Positions 1 to 8,949 are shown, counted from the first letter of the stretch. The stretch: DNA of 64,000 nt from Gordonia malaquae NBRC 108250 (GCF_000344135.1 NZ_BAOP01000001.1:1-64000); one strand, 5' to 3'. Numbers and translations are program-made. Notes: a model not told the origin generated them from the letters alone.

Positions 1-56
1 ATTCCCTCGGTGTTCGATCTCAGTACTGACTTTTGAGGGCCCGCCAGAATCGAGGT

Positions 57-722
57 TCAGGCCAGTCCTGCGTCGTGCAGGAGAATCGCCACTTGGACGC
101 GGTTGGACGCACCGAGCTTGGCGAAGATGTGAGAGATGTGGGCTTTGACTGTCGGGACGCTCATGTACAGCTCAGCGCCGATCTCGGCGTTGGACGCGCC
201 CTTCGCGAGGCAGATCGCGACGTCGCGCTCGCGCTCGGTGAGTTCCCCGATCGCTTTCTCGGCACGGCCTGCCTTGTCGTCCCCGCGTCCGTCGACGACT
301 TGTTTGATCAGGGCGGCTGTCACCGACGGGCTCAGTGCGGGCTGCCCCGACAGGACGTTGTTGATCGCCGTGACGATGTCCCGAGGCGGCGTGTCCTTCA
401 GCAAGAACCCGTCGGCGCCGACGGCCAGCGCCCGCACGACGTAGTCGTCTGCGTCGAACGTGGTCAGGACGATCACGGCGGGAGGGTCGAGCAACTTCTT
501 GAACTCCGATGTCGCCGCGATCCCGTCCAGAACGGGCATCCGCAAGTCCATGAGGACCAGATCAACCGGGTCGGCCGAGTACAACTCCAGCGCTTCACGT
601 CCGTCACCCGCTTCGGCGACGATCTCGAAGGCCGATCCGCCGAGCATCAGCCGCAGACCCGACCGGACGAGCGGATCGTCGTCGACGAGCATGATTCGGC
701 TGGCGACCTCGGCTGTACTCAC
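57..722 (-). CDS. NarL/FixJ-family response regulator
   Basis: DNA-binding response regulator of about 221 aa. The receiver domain (residues about 10-125) has the acidic pocket in MLVDDDP, the phospho-acceptor Asp in LVLMDLRMP and the switch Thr/Lys in VLTTF and LLKD. A LuxR-type HTH fills the C-terminus (LTERERDVAICLAKGASN..., VKAHISHIF). The kinase gene lies just upstream on the same strand. A GTG at 722 overlaps the kinase stop as GTGA, so I chose it; further in-frame GTG codons at 731 and 740 are alternatives. It probably receives phosphate from the adjacent kinase and may control the divergent ABC exporter; the target is inference. Confidence 0.93.
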   Translation of the reverse strand: MSTAEVASRIMLVDDDPLVRSGLRLMLGGSAFEIVAEAGDGREALELYSADPVDLVLMDLRMPVLDGIAATSEFKKLLDPPAVIVLTTFDADDYVVRALAVGADGFLLKDTPPRDIVTAINNVLSGQPALSPSVTAALIKQVVDGRGDDKAGRAEKAIGELTERERDVAICLAKGASNAEIGAELYMSVPTVKAHISHIFAKLGASNRVQVAILLHDAGLA

Positions 723-1900
723 CCCTGCCACGGTAGCCACACCCTCAGTTCGAATGCTCGGTCGGCCGTCCGTGTCGACTGCTTTCCGCCGTGCAATGCG
801 ACACGCTCGGCCAGACCGACGAGCCCGAAGCCCGACTCCGGCACGGCGACGGCCGCCAGCGACAGCGGGTTCACCACCCGCAGGTCGATGCCGTCGCCGA
901 CTCCTCCTGAGATCGCGATGCGGACTCGGCTCGCAGGCGCGTGTTTGCGCGCGTTGGTCAGCGCCTCCTGCACACAGCGGTAGAGCGTTCGTCCGAGTGC
1001 CGGCGGCAGATCAACCAGGTCGGCGTCGCAGTCGACGTCGATTCGCATACCCGACCGGCGGTTCTCCTCGATCAGTTCCTGCACGTCGAGGACGGTGGCC
1101 TGAGGCGGCTCAGGGTCTGCGTCGCCAGGGCCGTCGCGGAGGACACCCAGCACCTCGCGCAACTCCGTGAGCGCGAGGTGCGACATCTCCTGGATGGTCT
1201 GCGCCGTCTCTCGAACCTGCTCGGGCGACAAGTCGTCGCGGAACGCGAGGGCTCCGGCGTGCATGCTCACCGTGGATATCCGGTGCGCGAGGACGTCGTG
1301 CATCTCGCGCGCGATCCTGGCGCGCTCCCCCACCTGGGCCTCACGCACTCTCGAGTGCTGCTCGGCCTCGGCCAGCGTCGCACGCAGCCGCAGGCTCGCA
1401 AGCAGTTCGCGCCGCGAACCGACGTACATGCCCCACGCGATGACCAGACCGATCGCCACACTGATGAACCCGATGTCGACGAGGGTGGTCGGCGGCTCGC
1501 CGGGTGTCTTCAGGAGGTACTCCGAGGCGGCCGCGCTCCCGACTGTCAATACGAGCTGAGGGACGATCTCCCGCCACCTGCGGCGGGTGGCAAGCGACAC
1601 GAGCGCAAGAGCGGCCGGACCCGCTGCCGTCGACGACACGATCCCCGCCAGGTTGGTGAAGGTCGCGACCGCGACGGGATGTGTGCGCCGCGCGGCGAAA
1701 GTCGCGGCGAAGGCCATCGCACCGATCAAGATGTCTGCAGCGAACGCCCACCGCCGGTTCTCCCAGAGGTACTCCATGCGCGGCGCCCACGTCACTCCCG
1801 AGATGATCAAGACCAAGAGCACACGCCACGTGTGACTCCACCAGTTCAACGTCGGCTGATAGTCCTCTGGGCGCACGACTGCCAGGCTATCCCCGCCCAT
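719..1900 (-). CDS. Two-component sensor histidine kinase (HisKA_3, DesK/LiaS-like)
   Basis: Membrane sensor kinase, about 393 aa. The N-terminal half holds about five hydrophobic segments and no obvious extracellular domain, so it probably senses the membrane or a partner transporter. The dimerisation/phospho-acceptor helix has RARIAREMHDVLAHRIS, with the His in the MHDVLAH motif. The HATPase_c part follows (EALTNARKHAP as N-box, GFGLVGLAER as G-box). The reading frame stays open to 2011, but that would cover an 8-bp inverted repeat and touch the ABC gene. The ATG at 1900 has a short GAGG upstream and leaves a proper intergenic region; ATG 1939 is the alternative. It forms an operon with the regulator through a 4-nt overlap. 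Confidence 0.92.
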   Translation of the reverse strand: MGGDSLAVVRPEDYQPTLNWWSHTWRVLLVLIISGVTWAPRMEYLWENRRWAFAADILIGAMAFAATFAARRTHPVAVATFTNLAGIVSSTAAGPAALALVSLATRRRWREIVPQLVLTVGSAAASEYLLKTPGEPPTTLVDIGFISVAIGLVIAWGMYVGSRRELLASLRLRATLAEAEQHSRVREAQVGERARIAREMHDVLAHRISTVSMHAGALAFRDDLSPEQVRETAQTIQEMSHLALTELREVLGVLRDGPGDADPEPPQATVLDVQELIEENRRSGMRIDVDCDADLVDLPPALGRTLYRCVQEALTNARKHAPASRVRIAISGGVGDGIDLRVVNPLSLAAVAVPESGFGLVGLAERVALHGGKQSTRTADRAFELRVWLPWQG

Positions 1901-1931
1901 CGACCTCGCGCGCCGTCCGGCGGTCGAGAAG

Positions 1932-1955
1932 CGTCTCATACTTTCGGATGAGACG
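1932..1955. promoter_or_regulatory. Inverted repeat between kinase and ABC exporter genes
   Basis: CGTCTCAT, an 8-nt spacer, then ATGAGACG: perfect 8-bp arms in the divergent intergenic region. The position and symmetry suit a binding site for the NarL-type regulator encoded next door, able to affect either the kinase operon or the exporter at 2010. Operator function is inference. Confidence 0.45.
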
Positions 1956-2009
1956 ACTCGATCCCGTAGATGGATGTGGTCGCGTCTCGGACCGACAAGT
2001 ATTGAAGCC

Positions 2010-2921
2010 ATGATCGAAGTGAAGAACCTCTCGAAGCGCTACGGCGATTTCGTCGCCGTCGACGATGTGTCGTTCACCTGCAAGCCGGGTCGTGTCACCG
2101 GCTTCCTCGGACCGAACGGCGCGGGCAAGTCGACGACGATGCGCATCATCACCGGCCTCACACCCGCAGGCGCCGGAACCGCCACCATCAACGGTGTCGC
2201 CTACCACGACATCCCGAACCCGTCGACGCACGTCGGCGTCCTGCTCGACGCGTCGGCGCAGCACGCCGGACGCACCGGAGCGGAGATCCTCCGACTCTCG
2301 GCCATGACCATCGGCGCACCGCTGTCGCGTGTCGACGAAGCGCTCGCCATGGTGAGCCTCACTCAGGAGGAGGCGAGCCGCCGCGTCCGCAACTACTCGC
2401 TCGGCATGCGTCAGCGCCTCGGCATCGCGAACGCACTGATCGGCGACCCGCAGGTCCTCATCCTCGACGAGCCCGCCAACGGGCTCGACCCGGCAGGCAT
2501 CCACTGGATGCGCACCCTGCTCCGCGAGTACGCGGACCGCGGCGGCGCAGTGCTCCTGTCGTCGCACCTGCTGCACGAGATCGAGATCATCGCCGACGAC
2601 CTGGTTGTCATCGGCCACGGCCGCATCGTCGCGCAGGGCACCAAGGAGGAACTGCTCGCGGGCACCGGCGCCGTGGTCCGCGGCGCGGACCGCAATCACC
2701 TCGGCACCGCTCTCCAGGCCTCGGGTGTCGCGTTCCACGACCGCCAGGACGGCGGTTTCGCCGTCGAGCAGACGCCCGAGGTGGTCGGCAAGATCGCCCT
2801 CGACGCCGGCGTCCACCTCGTTGAACTGCGCGGCGGCGACGGTGCCCGCCTGGAGGAGATGTTCCTCCAGCTCACCCAGCAGACCCAGCGCGAACAGCCC
2901 AGCACACAGGGAGTCCAGTGA
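2010..2921 (+). CDS. ABC transporter ATP-binding protein (ABC-2 export type)
   Basis: Cytoplasmic ATPase of a drug/lipid-export type ABC transporter, about 303 aa. Walker A is GPNGAGKST at about residue 40. The signature is degenerate (NYSLGMRQRLGIA), Walker B is VLILDEPANGLDP, and the H-loop lies in LLSSHLLHE. The C-terminal 80 residues resemble the variable tail of BcrA/CcmA-like subunits. The start MIEVKNL aligns with the family start; a longer upstream reading frame is rejected. The gene overlaps the permease start by 1 nt, so the two form one operon. It is divergent from a two-component system, the usual arrangement for stress- or antibiotic-induced exporters. The substrate cannot be told from sequence. 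Confidence 0.93.
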   Translation: MIEVKNLSKRYGDFVAVDDVSFTCKPGRVTGFLGPNGAGKSTTMRIITGLTPAGAGTATINGVAYHDIPNPSTHVGVLLDASAQHAGRTGAEILRLSAMTIGAPLSRVDEALAMVSLTQEEASRRVRNYSLGMRQRLGIANALIGDPQVLILDEPANGLDPAGIHWMRTLLREYADRGGAVLLSSHLLHEIEIIADDLVVIGHGRIVAQGTKEELLAGTGAVVRGADRNHLGTALQASGVAFHDRQDGGFAVEQTPEVVGKIALDAGVHLVELRGGDGARLEEMFLQLTQQTQREQPSTQGVQ

Positions 2922-3712
2922 TGTCCGTTGCCGCAGCCCCCGCCCCCGTCACCGGCGGCTCGGGGATCCCCCTGTCCCGTCTCGTCAAGGTTGAGCTCCG
3001 CAAGCTCGTCGACACCCGTGCCAGCTTCTGGCTGTCGATCTCGATCGCGGTGATCGCGGCGATCATCGCCGTGGTCGTGCTCATCGTCGGAAGCAGTCAC
3101 CCGGAAGACGTGACGTTCGACAACCTCTTCAACCTCATGACGGCGCCCATGGCATTTCTGCTGCCCGTCATGGCGATCCTCCTGGTGACGAGCGAGTGGA
3201 GCCAGCGGAACGCGCTGACGACGTTCACGATGGAGCCTCGGCGCGAACGGATCGTCGCCGCGAAGTTCGTCGCTGTGATGCTCGCGGCCGTCGCCGCTGT
3301 TGTAGTAGCGCTTGTGCTCGGTGCAGTCGCCAACCTGATCGGCGGGCTCATCTACGGCGATCCCGCCGGATCGTGGGAGATCACCGGAGTCTCGCTGTTC
3401 GCAGGAATCCTCGGAATGCTGATCGGCGTACTCATGGGCTTCGCGTTCGCGGCGCTCTTCCTGAACACGCCTGCAGCGATCGTCGTCTACTTCATCGTTC
3501 CGACGGTCCTTCAGATCATCGGCGGAGTGATCCCGTGGTTCCGTGAGAATCTGCTCGACTGGATCGACGTCAACACCGCTCAGATGCCTCTGCTTGAGGG
3601 CGACTGGCCGACCGGTTCGGAGTGGATGCACATCGTCGTCGCGTGCATCATCTGGATCGTCCTGCCCCTGGCTTTCGGTGTGAACCGAATCATGCGTTCA
3701 GAGATCAAGTGA
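2921..3712 (+). CDS. ABC-2 family transporter permease
   Basis: Integral membrane partner of the preceding ATPase, about 263 aa with roughly six hydrophobic segments. The first (about residues 35-58) is rich in I/V, and the last ends just before the basic tail RIMRSEIK. Charged loops such as TSEWSQRNALTTFTMEPRRERIVAAKF match ABC-2/YhgE-type permeases, where this motif follows the second membrane segment. The ATG shares its A with the upstream TGA stop (TGATG), which indicates translational coupling; a GTG 3 nt earlier is also in frame. A strong bidirectional terminator follows. Confidence 0.9.
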   Translation: MSVAAAPAPVTGGSGIPLSRLVKVELRKLVDTRASFWLSISIAVIAAIIAVVVLIVGSSHPEDVTFDNLFNLMTAPMAFLLPVMAILLVTSEWSQRNALTTFTMEPRRERIVAAKFVAVMLAAVAAVVVALVLGAVANLIGGLIYGDPAGSWEITGVSLFAGILGMLIGVLMGFAFAALFLNTPAAIVVYFIVPTVLQIIGGVIPWFRENLLDWIDVNTAQMPLLEGDWPTGSEWMHIVVACIIWIVLPLAFGVNRIMRSEIK

Positions 3713-3750
3713 CTGTGGGGGTCATCTGATCTGGAAACACTGAACGCCCG

Positions 3751-3796
3751 CAGACGAGCGGCGCACCCTGATCTCCCGGGGTGCGCCGCTCGTCTG
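3751..3796. terminator. Bidirectional rho-independent-type hairpin
   Basis: An 18-bp perfect stem (CAGACGAGCGGCGCACCC and its complement) with a loop of about 10 nt lies between the convergent permease and monooxygenase genes. The T-rich tail is short (TCTTGT), as usual for high-GC actinobacteria. Confidence 0.8.
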
Positions 3797-3801
3797 TCTT
3801 G

Positions 3802-5265
3802 TCAGTGTGCGACGTCGTAGCGGTCGACGTCGAACGCCTTCGTGGCCTTCCGGTACGCGAAGGTGAACCCAGGCCAGTTCTGGGTGTTCTTGCCGTCGGC
3901 CGTCGTGTACCAGCCGTGACAGCCGTCGGCCCACACGGACTTGGCCAGGCGATTCTGCAGAGTGTCGTTGAACTGGGACTGGACGTCGCGGCGGACGCTC
4001 ATCGAACGCGCTCCGCTGCGGGCAAGGGCGTCGACAGCCCCCGTGACGTATGAGAACTGCGACTCGAGCATGTAGACGATCGAATTGTGCGACAGGTTCG
4101 TGTTGGGCCCGTACAGCATGAAGAAGTTCGGGAAGCCGCTCACGCTGAGGCCGAGGTATGCGTGCGCACCGTCGCGCCACTCGTCGTTGAGGTCGACGCC
4201 GCCCGAACCGGTGATCGTCATCGGCGCGAGGAACTCGGTGGCCGCGAATCCCGTGCCGAGGATGATCGCGTCCACCTCGTGCAGTTCGCCGTCGGCGGTG
4301 ACAACCCCGTTCGGCTCGATCCGCTCGATGGATTCGGTGACGACGTCGACGTTCGGCCTGGTCAGCGCCGGGTAGTAGTCGTTCGACATGAGGATCCGCT
4401 TGCAGCCCATCGGATCGGTCGGGGTCAGTTTGGCCCTCAGGTCCGGGTCGACGACCTGGCGGTTCATCATTCGTTCGTACCGCTTCTCGTACGGCTTGAT
4501 CAGTCGGTTGAAGCCCATGAACGCCAACGCCCGGGGCTCGAGTGTCGCGTACGTCGCCCACCTGGACGCCCGCAACAATCCGGGAACAGTGCGGAACGCG
4601 TGCACTGCACCGCGCGCGTACGGATAGTCGGGCTTGGGCAGGACGTGCGGCGCACTGCGCTGAAACAGCTCGACCTCGGCAGCCTTCGCGGCGACGTGCG
4701 GAACGAACTGGACGGCAGACGCGCCGGTGCCGATGACTGCGACCCGCTTGCCGTTCAGGTCGTAGTCGTGGTCCCACGTCGCCGAGTGGAACATCTCGCC
4801 TGCAAAGTCGTCGAGGCCGTCGATCCGCGGATAGGCCGGGCGACTGAGTTGGCCGGTCGCCGCGATCAGGACGTCGGCCCGATGCCGTCTGCCACCGGAG
4901 AGTTCGAGAACCCACTGCCCGGCGTCGTCGTCGAAGGCAGCCGACATGACTTCGGTGTGGAATCGGATGTGTCGACGAACGTCGAGCCGGTCGGCGCAGT
5001 CCTCGAGGTACGCGAGGATCTCCTGCTGGCCCGCGAATCGCCTCGACCAGTCGGGTTTCATCGCGAACGAGAACGAGTACAGATGCGAGGGGACGTCGCA
5101 TTCGGCGCCGGGGTACTCGTTCTCGCGCCACACGCCGCCGACGCCGTCGGCCTTCTCGAAGATCACGATGTCGTCGTGCCCGTCGGCTTTGAGGGTCGCG
5201 GCCATGCCGATGCCGCCGAATCCGGTGCCGATGATCGCGATCGACGGTGACGTTCCGTGTGCCAC
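3802..5265 (-). CDS. Flavin-containing monooxygenase, Baeyer-Villiger type
   Basis: FAD/NADPH-dependent monooxygenase of about 487 aa that probably inserts oxygen into ketones or a related carbonyl substrate. The FAD-binding Rossmann motif is GTGFGG at residues 13-18. The type I BVMO fingerprint FxGxxxHxxxW is intact at about 154-164 (FAGEMFHSATW), and the NADPH Rossmann motif is GTGASA near 179-184. The GTG at 5265 has GGGAGG about 8 nt upstream; the frame stays open to 5316 without a better site. An AraC regulator lies 100 nt upstream on the same strand and may control it. The substrate is unknown. The C-terminus ends soon after YRKATKAFDVDRYD. Confidence 0.9.
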   Translation of the reverse strand: MAHGTSPSIAIIGTGFGGIGMAATLKADGHDDIVIFEKADGVGGVWRENEYPGAECDVPSHLYSFSFAMKPDWSRRFAGQQEILAYLEDCADRLDVRRHIRFHTEVMSAAFDDDAGQWVLELSGGRRHRADVLIAATGQLSRPAYPRIDGLDDFAGEMFHSATWDHDYDLNGKRVAVIGTGASAVQFVPHVAAKAAEVELFQRSAPHVLPKPDYPYARGAVHAFRTVPGLLRASRWATYATLEPRALAFMGFNRLIKPYEKRYERMMNRQVVDPDLRAKLTPTDPMGCKRILMSNDYYPALTRPNVDVVTESIERIEPNGVVTADGELHEVDAIILGTGFAATEFLAPMTITGSGGVDLNDEWRDGAHAYLGLSVSGFPNFFMLYGPNTNLSHNSIVYMLESQFSYVTGAVDALARSGARSMSVRRDVQSQFNDTLQNRLAKSVWADGCHGWYTTADGKNTQNWPGFTFAYRKATKAFDVDRYDVAH

Positions 5266-5365
5266 GTGCCTTGCCTCCCGATGTGGTGTGTGCACCATCA
5301 CGCTATAGCGGACCACGGGCTGGGCAGGAGGTGCCCGACGGCACCATTGTTACTCGTTTCGGCAA

Positions 5366-6370
5366 TCAGGTCCGCGACCGGCGGAACTCGGCAGGTCCTG
5401 CGCCGGTCCACCGGCGGAACGCCTGCGAGAAGCTCGACACCTCGACGTAGCCGAGCCTCTGTGCGGTCTCCCCCACCGTCAGTTGCCCCGACAGCAGCAT
5501 CTCCTCGGCCAATCGGTGCCGCATCTCCTGCAACAGGTTGCGGTACGACGTCCCCTCGGCGGCGAGTCGATGCCGTAGCGTCCGCGGGCTCATCGCAAGA
5601 GTGCGTGCCGCGGCGTCCGCCGTCGGCGGATGTGCGGGATCGTCCGACAGCATGTCGAGCACTCGTCCGGCCAGCCCCGACCGCGCGGCCCTCGACCTCA
5701 GGATCTCTCGGCACTGCGCCTGAGCGAGCGCCGCGGCGTGGGTGTCTGCACGTGGAAGCGGTTCGTCGAGGTGCGCGTTCGCCATCGAGATCGCGGTCTC
5801 GCGAGCACCGAAGTCCGGCAGCACACCGAACGCCGCCCGGTACGCAGTGTTGTCGGCCGGTTCGTCGAATCCGATCCGGACGGCGGGCTCGGGTCCGCCG
5901 GTGAGATCTCGGTGAATCGCACAGACTGCGGCCGCGTCACGTTCGATCACGAACCGCCGCAACCGTTCGGGGACGTCGGGTGCGGTGAGGATCAGTTCCA
6001 CACCGTCGGACGTCTCAACCTGCGTGATCCGGGAGAACACAAACGTCAGGTCGAGGAACCGGAGTCCCACGTCGATCGCACTGCGCAACGTGGGGCTGCT
6101 GAGGAGTGCGAACCCGAACATTCCATACGTCGTCAGCTGATAACGCATGCCCGCTGTGACGCCCAGTCCGGTCGGATCGTCGACCGCGTCGACGAGATTC
6201 GTGATCACGGCGAGTTCCTGCCGGGGCGACACCTCGGCATCCGGTCGACCGAGCTCGGCAGCATCCAGCCCAGTGCCCGCCAAGCACGCGCTCGGCTCGA
6301 CGCCGGAAGCCTCCGCAAGCCCCAGGAGCAGGACGACGCCCGCCGCCGACCTCGGAATACTCCAGTCCAC
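5366..6370 (-). CDS. AraC-family transcriptional regulator with arabinose-binding-like N-terminal domain
   Basis: About 334 aa. The N-terminal two thirds resemble the Arabinose_bd-type domain of OruR/ArgR-like AraC regulators (motif YGMFGFALLSSPTLRSAIDVGLRF cut here for length: YGMFGFALLSSPTLR). The C-terminal 80 residues form the AraC double HTH, ending LGYVEVSSFSQAFRRWTG. The gene starts 5 nt after the permease stop, with GTG at 6370 as the most likely start. A far longer upstream frame is only the shadow of the permease. It lies between a permease and a monooxygenase on the same strand, so regulation of one or both is plausible but inferred. Confidence 0.88.
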   Translation of the reverse strand: MDWSIPRSAAGVVLLLGLAEASGVEPSACLAGTGLDAAELGRPDAEVSPRQELAVITNLVDAVDDPTGLGVTAGMRYQLTTYGMFGFALLSSPTLRSAIDVGLRFLDLTFVFSRITQVETSDGVELILTAPDVPERLRRFVIERDAAAVCAIHRDLTGGPEPAVRIGFDEPADNTAYRAAFGVLPDFGARETAISMANAHLDEPLPRADTHAAALAQAQCREILRSRAARSGLAGRVLDMLSDDPAHPPTADAAARTLAMSPRTLRHRLAAEGTSYRNLLQEMRHRLAEEMLLSGQLTVGETAQRLGYVEVSSFSQAFRRWTGAGPAEFRRSRT

Positions 6371-6375
6371 GTCGG

Positions 6376-7791
6376 TCAGTGCAGCGTCTTGTCGACCGCG
6401 TCGTGCGCCGTTCCGGTGCGCGACCAGACGGCGTATCCGATGCCGACGAGCGAGAACCACACCGCGCCGACCAGGAGCGCGATGCGCCCGTCCTCGTCGA
6501 AGAACAGCAGCACCACGACGAGTGCCAAGAACACCAAGGTCCCCCACGTCGAGTACGGGGCGAAGGGAACCTTGTAATCCGATTCCGGGAGCAGGCCGGC
6601 AGCCACCTTTCGGCGGAACATCATCTGGCAGATGATGATCGTCGCCCACACCACGATGATGCCGACGGTCGACACCGCGGTGATGTAGGCGAACGCGTGC
6701 TCTGGGTCGATCACGTTCACGACCACACCGAGCGCCATGACAACAGCGCTCAGGACGATCCCGGCCAGGGGGACCTGCCGGCTCGACAGCTTCTGTAGAC
6801 CGGTCGGGGCATCGCCGCGCTGAGCCAACGATCGGACCATTCGACCAGTCGAGTAGATGCCCGAGTTGCACGACGACAACGCGGCGGTCAGGAGGATGAA
6901 GTTGACGATGCCGGCCGCGCCGGGGATCCCGATGTACTGGAAGACGGCGACGAACGGACTCTCACCGGCGTGGAAGTCTTTCCAGCTCCGGACCGACAGG
7001 ATCACGATCAGCGAGCCGACGTAGAAGATGCCGATGCGGAAGGGGACCGAGTTGATGGCCTTGCGGAGGGTGACACGCGGGTTCTCCGCTTCACCCGCGG
7101 TGACTCCGACCAGTTCAACACCGACATACGCGAACATGACGATCTGCAGACTGAGCAGCGCGTTGGTGAATCCGGTCGCGAAGAACCCGCCGCTGTTCCA
7201 GAGATTGGTGACCGACGGCCCGACATCGGGTCCGAGACCGGCGATGGGCAGGAGCACTCCGATGCCAATGATGATCATGCCGAGGATGGCCGTCACCTTG
7301 ATCGCGGAGAAACAGAACTCGGCACGACCGAACAGCCCGACGGAGATCAGGTTGGCTCCGAACAGCACGATCAACGCGACAAGCGCCGTCACCCAGACTG
7401 GAATCGCAGGCCACCAGTAGTTGACGTATTTGCCCGCGACGGTGATCTCGGCCATGCACGTGGTGGTCCAGACCGCCCAGTAGGTCCATCCCTGACTGAA
7501 GCCTGCGAAGCGTCCGAGGAACTCGTCCGCGTATTCGCTGATGCCGCCCGACACGGGTCGGTAGATGATCAATTCGCCGAGCGCTCGCATCACGATGAAG
7601 ACCGCCAGACCCGCGACGGCGTACGCGAGGATCAGCGCGGGACCAGCCTTCTCGATGGCGCCGCCCGCCCCGTAGAACAGGCCCGTACCGATCGCGCCGC
7701 CGATGGCGATCATCTGGACGGTGCGAGAGGTCAGTCCCCGCTGGTAGCCCTCGTCGACGGTGGAGTCGTCGTACTTGGTGGTCGTGGTCAT
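6376..7791 (-). CDS. Amino acid permease (APC/AAT family)
   Basis: Proton-coupled amino acid importer of 471 aa with about 12 membrane segments. The first helix carries the AAT signature MIAIGGAIGTGLFYGAGGAI. Later conserved pieces include RALGEL, the loop GEAENPRVTLRKAIN, and SGIYSTGRMVRSLA. The family covers D-Ser/D-Ala/Gly, GABA, proline and asparagine carriers (CycA, GabP, ProY, AnsP), and the exact substrate cannot be chosen here. The gene is probably first in a same-strand run with the AraC regulator and the monooxygenase. A 6-bp inverted repeat (GCGAGT-N6-ACTCGC, 7824-7841) lies just upstream of the start. Confidence 0.92.
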   Translation of the reverse strand: MTTTTKYDDSTVDEGYQRGLTSRTVQMIAIGGAIGTGLFYGAGGAIEKAGPALILAYAVAGLAVFIVMRALGELIIYRPVSGGISEYADEFLGRFAGFSQGWTYWAVWTTTCMAEITVAGKYVNYWWPAIPVWVTALVALIVLFGANLISVGLFGRAEFCFSAIKVTAILGMIIIGIGVLLPIAGLGPDVGPSVTNLWNSGGFFATGFTNALLSLQIVMFAYVGVELVGVTAGEAENPRVTLRKAINSVPFRIGIFYVGSLIVILSVRSWKDFHAGESPFVAVFQYIGIPGAAGIVNFILLTAALSSCNSGIYSTGRMVRSLAQRGDAPTGLQKLSSRQVPLAGIVLSAVVMALGVVVNVIDPEHAFAYITAVSTVGIIVVWATIIICQMMFRRKVAAGLLPESDYKVPFAPYSTWGTLVFLALVVVLLFFDEDGRIALLVGAVWFSLVGIGYAVWSRTGTAHDAVDKTLH

Positions 7792-7934
7792 CGATGTCCT
7801 TCCGCGCAGGCTCAGCGTGCAGCGCGAGTGAATCTACTCGCTGACGATGTTGCGCCCGTCACTCCCCATGCCGAGCGACCGTTTCGTCTAGCCTCGGCTG
7901 TAGTTGTAGTCCAGACATATGACGGGGGTGTTTC

Positions 7935-8135
7935 ATGGCGGCAGAAGCATGGCGAGGAACGGTGGCGGCCAAACGACGGGCACTGCTCGACGGCTCGTCG
8001 CTGTACCGGAGGCTGACCGTCGACCTGGACGGTGGGGGACGCCTCAAAGTGCGAGTTCCGCGAGAATTGTGGGACTCCCTCGAAGTGGGCGATGTGGTGG
8101 TCAAGTCCGCAGGTCACGACCCGGTCAAAGGCTGA
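7935..8135 (+). CDS. Small DUF7489-like protein
   Basis: A 66-aa protein with a conserved-looking core: KRRALLDGSSLYRRLTVDL, then KVRVPRELWDSLEVGD and a Lys-rich end. This resembles small actinobacterial proteins annotated as DUF7489; that match is from memory and moderately sure. It has no signal peptide or membrane segment. The ATG follows a G-rich stretch (GGGGGTG) at SD distance. The next gene starts 13 nt later and shares the motif Y-[RS]-R-L-T-[VI]-D-L-D, so the pair may be related in origin or act together. Function unknown. Confidence 0.7.
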   Translation: MAAEAWRGTVAAKRRALLDGSSLYRRLTVDLDGGGRLKVRVPRELWDSLEVGDVVVKSAGHDPVKG

Positions 8136-8148
8136 CCCCGGAGCTAGA

Positions 8149-8949
8149 GTGTCAGGTGTGTCGGGGGAAGTGATCGTCTACGCGTCCATATCCACGTGGG
8201 AGTACGGCTGCTGCGGCGACGTCCCCCAACCCGGGGCGCGCATCGACGGCACCCTCGAAGCCGTCCCAGCACGCAATGGCGACAGGTTCACGCCGACCAG
8301 TCAGTTCACGTGGAATCGTGAACTCGAACTTGTGCAGTTCACTGGCTGGTCCGCGCGGTGGAATCCTTCCGACGGCGACCCGACTGCGCAGCCGATCGAC
8401 GTGTATCTCTCGTGGCACCCATTGTCCGAACTGGTGACGCCCACGGTCACCGGGACCGTCGTCACGGCTCACGAGATTCGTAACGCACCGGACGGTTCGG
8501 GCGGCTACACGTATACGCAGGTCGATACGCTTCCTCGGTTTCCCGACATGCACGGCACGCCGGAGTCTGTCATCGGAGTCATTGTCGGATTCATCCCCGA
8601 CTCGTTCAGCGAACCGACTGCTGACGACTTGGCGCTTGCGCACGCCGCTGCCGAACGGGGGACGAGGACGGTTCAACTCACAGGTCCGGCCGCAGCGTTC
8701 GGCGTCACCGTTCCACACGCATACTCTCGCCTGACGATCGACCTCGACGCCGACGGCCTGGAGCGTTCCGGGGCGGGGAGCCGAGTGTCGGGCGTGGTCA
8801 GCGGAGACACTCGCCAGGTCAGCCGGGTATTGAGGAACGAGAAGAATGACCTGTACACGGGCTTCGGCCGCGCGCCAGAAGGCGAATCCACGTCGGATCT
8901 CGACGAGACCCTCTACGTCGTCCTCACCATCGACTCGGAGCACTTCTGA
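8149..8949 (+). CDS. Hypothetical protein, DUF6578-like N-terminal region
   Basis: About 266 aa. The N-terminus has a W-E-Y-G-C-C-G motif and acidic/aromatic strands resembling actinobacterial DUF6578 proteins (tentative). The C-terminal third has YSRLTIDLD, the motif also found in the 66-aa protein just upstream. No membrane segment or signal peptide. I chose GTG 8149 because GGAG lies 5 nt upstream; GTG 8158 is possible. Its 3' end faces the P-loop gene with a 10-nt gap. Function unknown. Confidence 0.65.
   Translation: MSGVSGEVIVYASISTWEYGCCGDVPQPGARIDGTLEAVPARNGDRFTPTSQFTWNRELELVQFTGWSARWNPSDGDPTAQPIDVYLSWHPLSELVTPTVTGTVVTAHEIRNAPDGSGGYTYTQVDTLPRFPDMHGTPESVIGVIVGFIPDSFSEPTADDLALAHAAAERGTRTVQLTGPAAAFGVTVPHAYSRLTIDLDADGLERSGAGSRVSGVVSGDTRQVSRVLRNEKNDLYTGFGRAPEGESTSDLDETLYVVLTIDSEHF

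Noticed and set aside
2696-3631. A 311-codon open frame antisense to the ABC permease
   Set aside because: Asp/Arg/His-rich composition typical of the complement of GC-rich coding DNA, while the plus strand has clear ABC motifs.
5366-6871. AraC regulator as a 501-aa protein
   Set aside because: The first 167 codons overlap the amino-acid permease out of frame and have no family similarity.
7824-7841. GCGAGT-N6-ACTCGC repeat upstream of the amino-acid permease as an operator
   Set aside because: Only 6-bp arms; not enough to list as a separate regulatory site.
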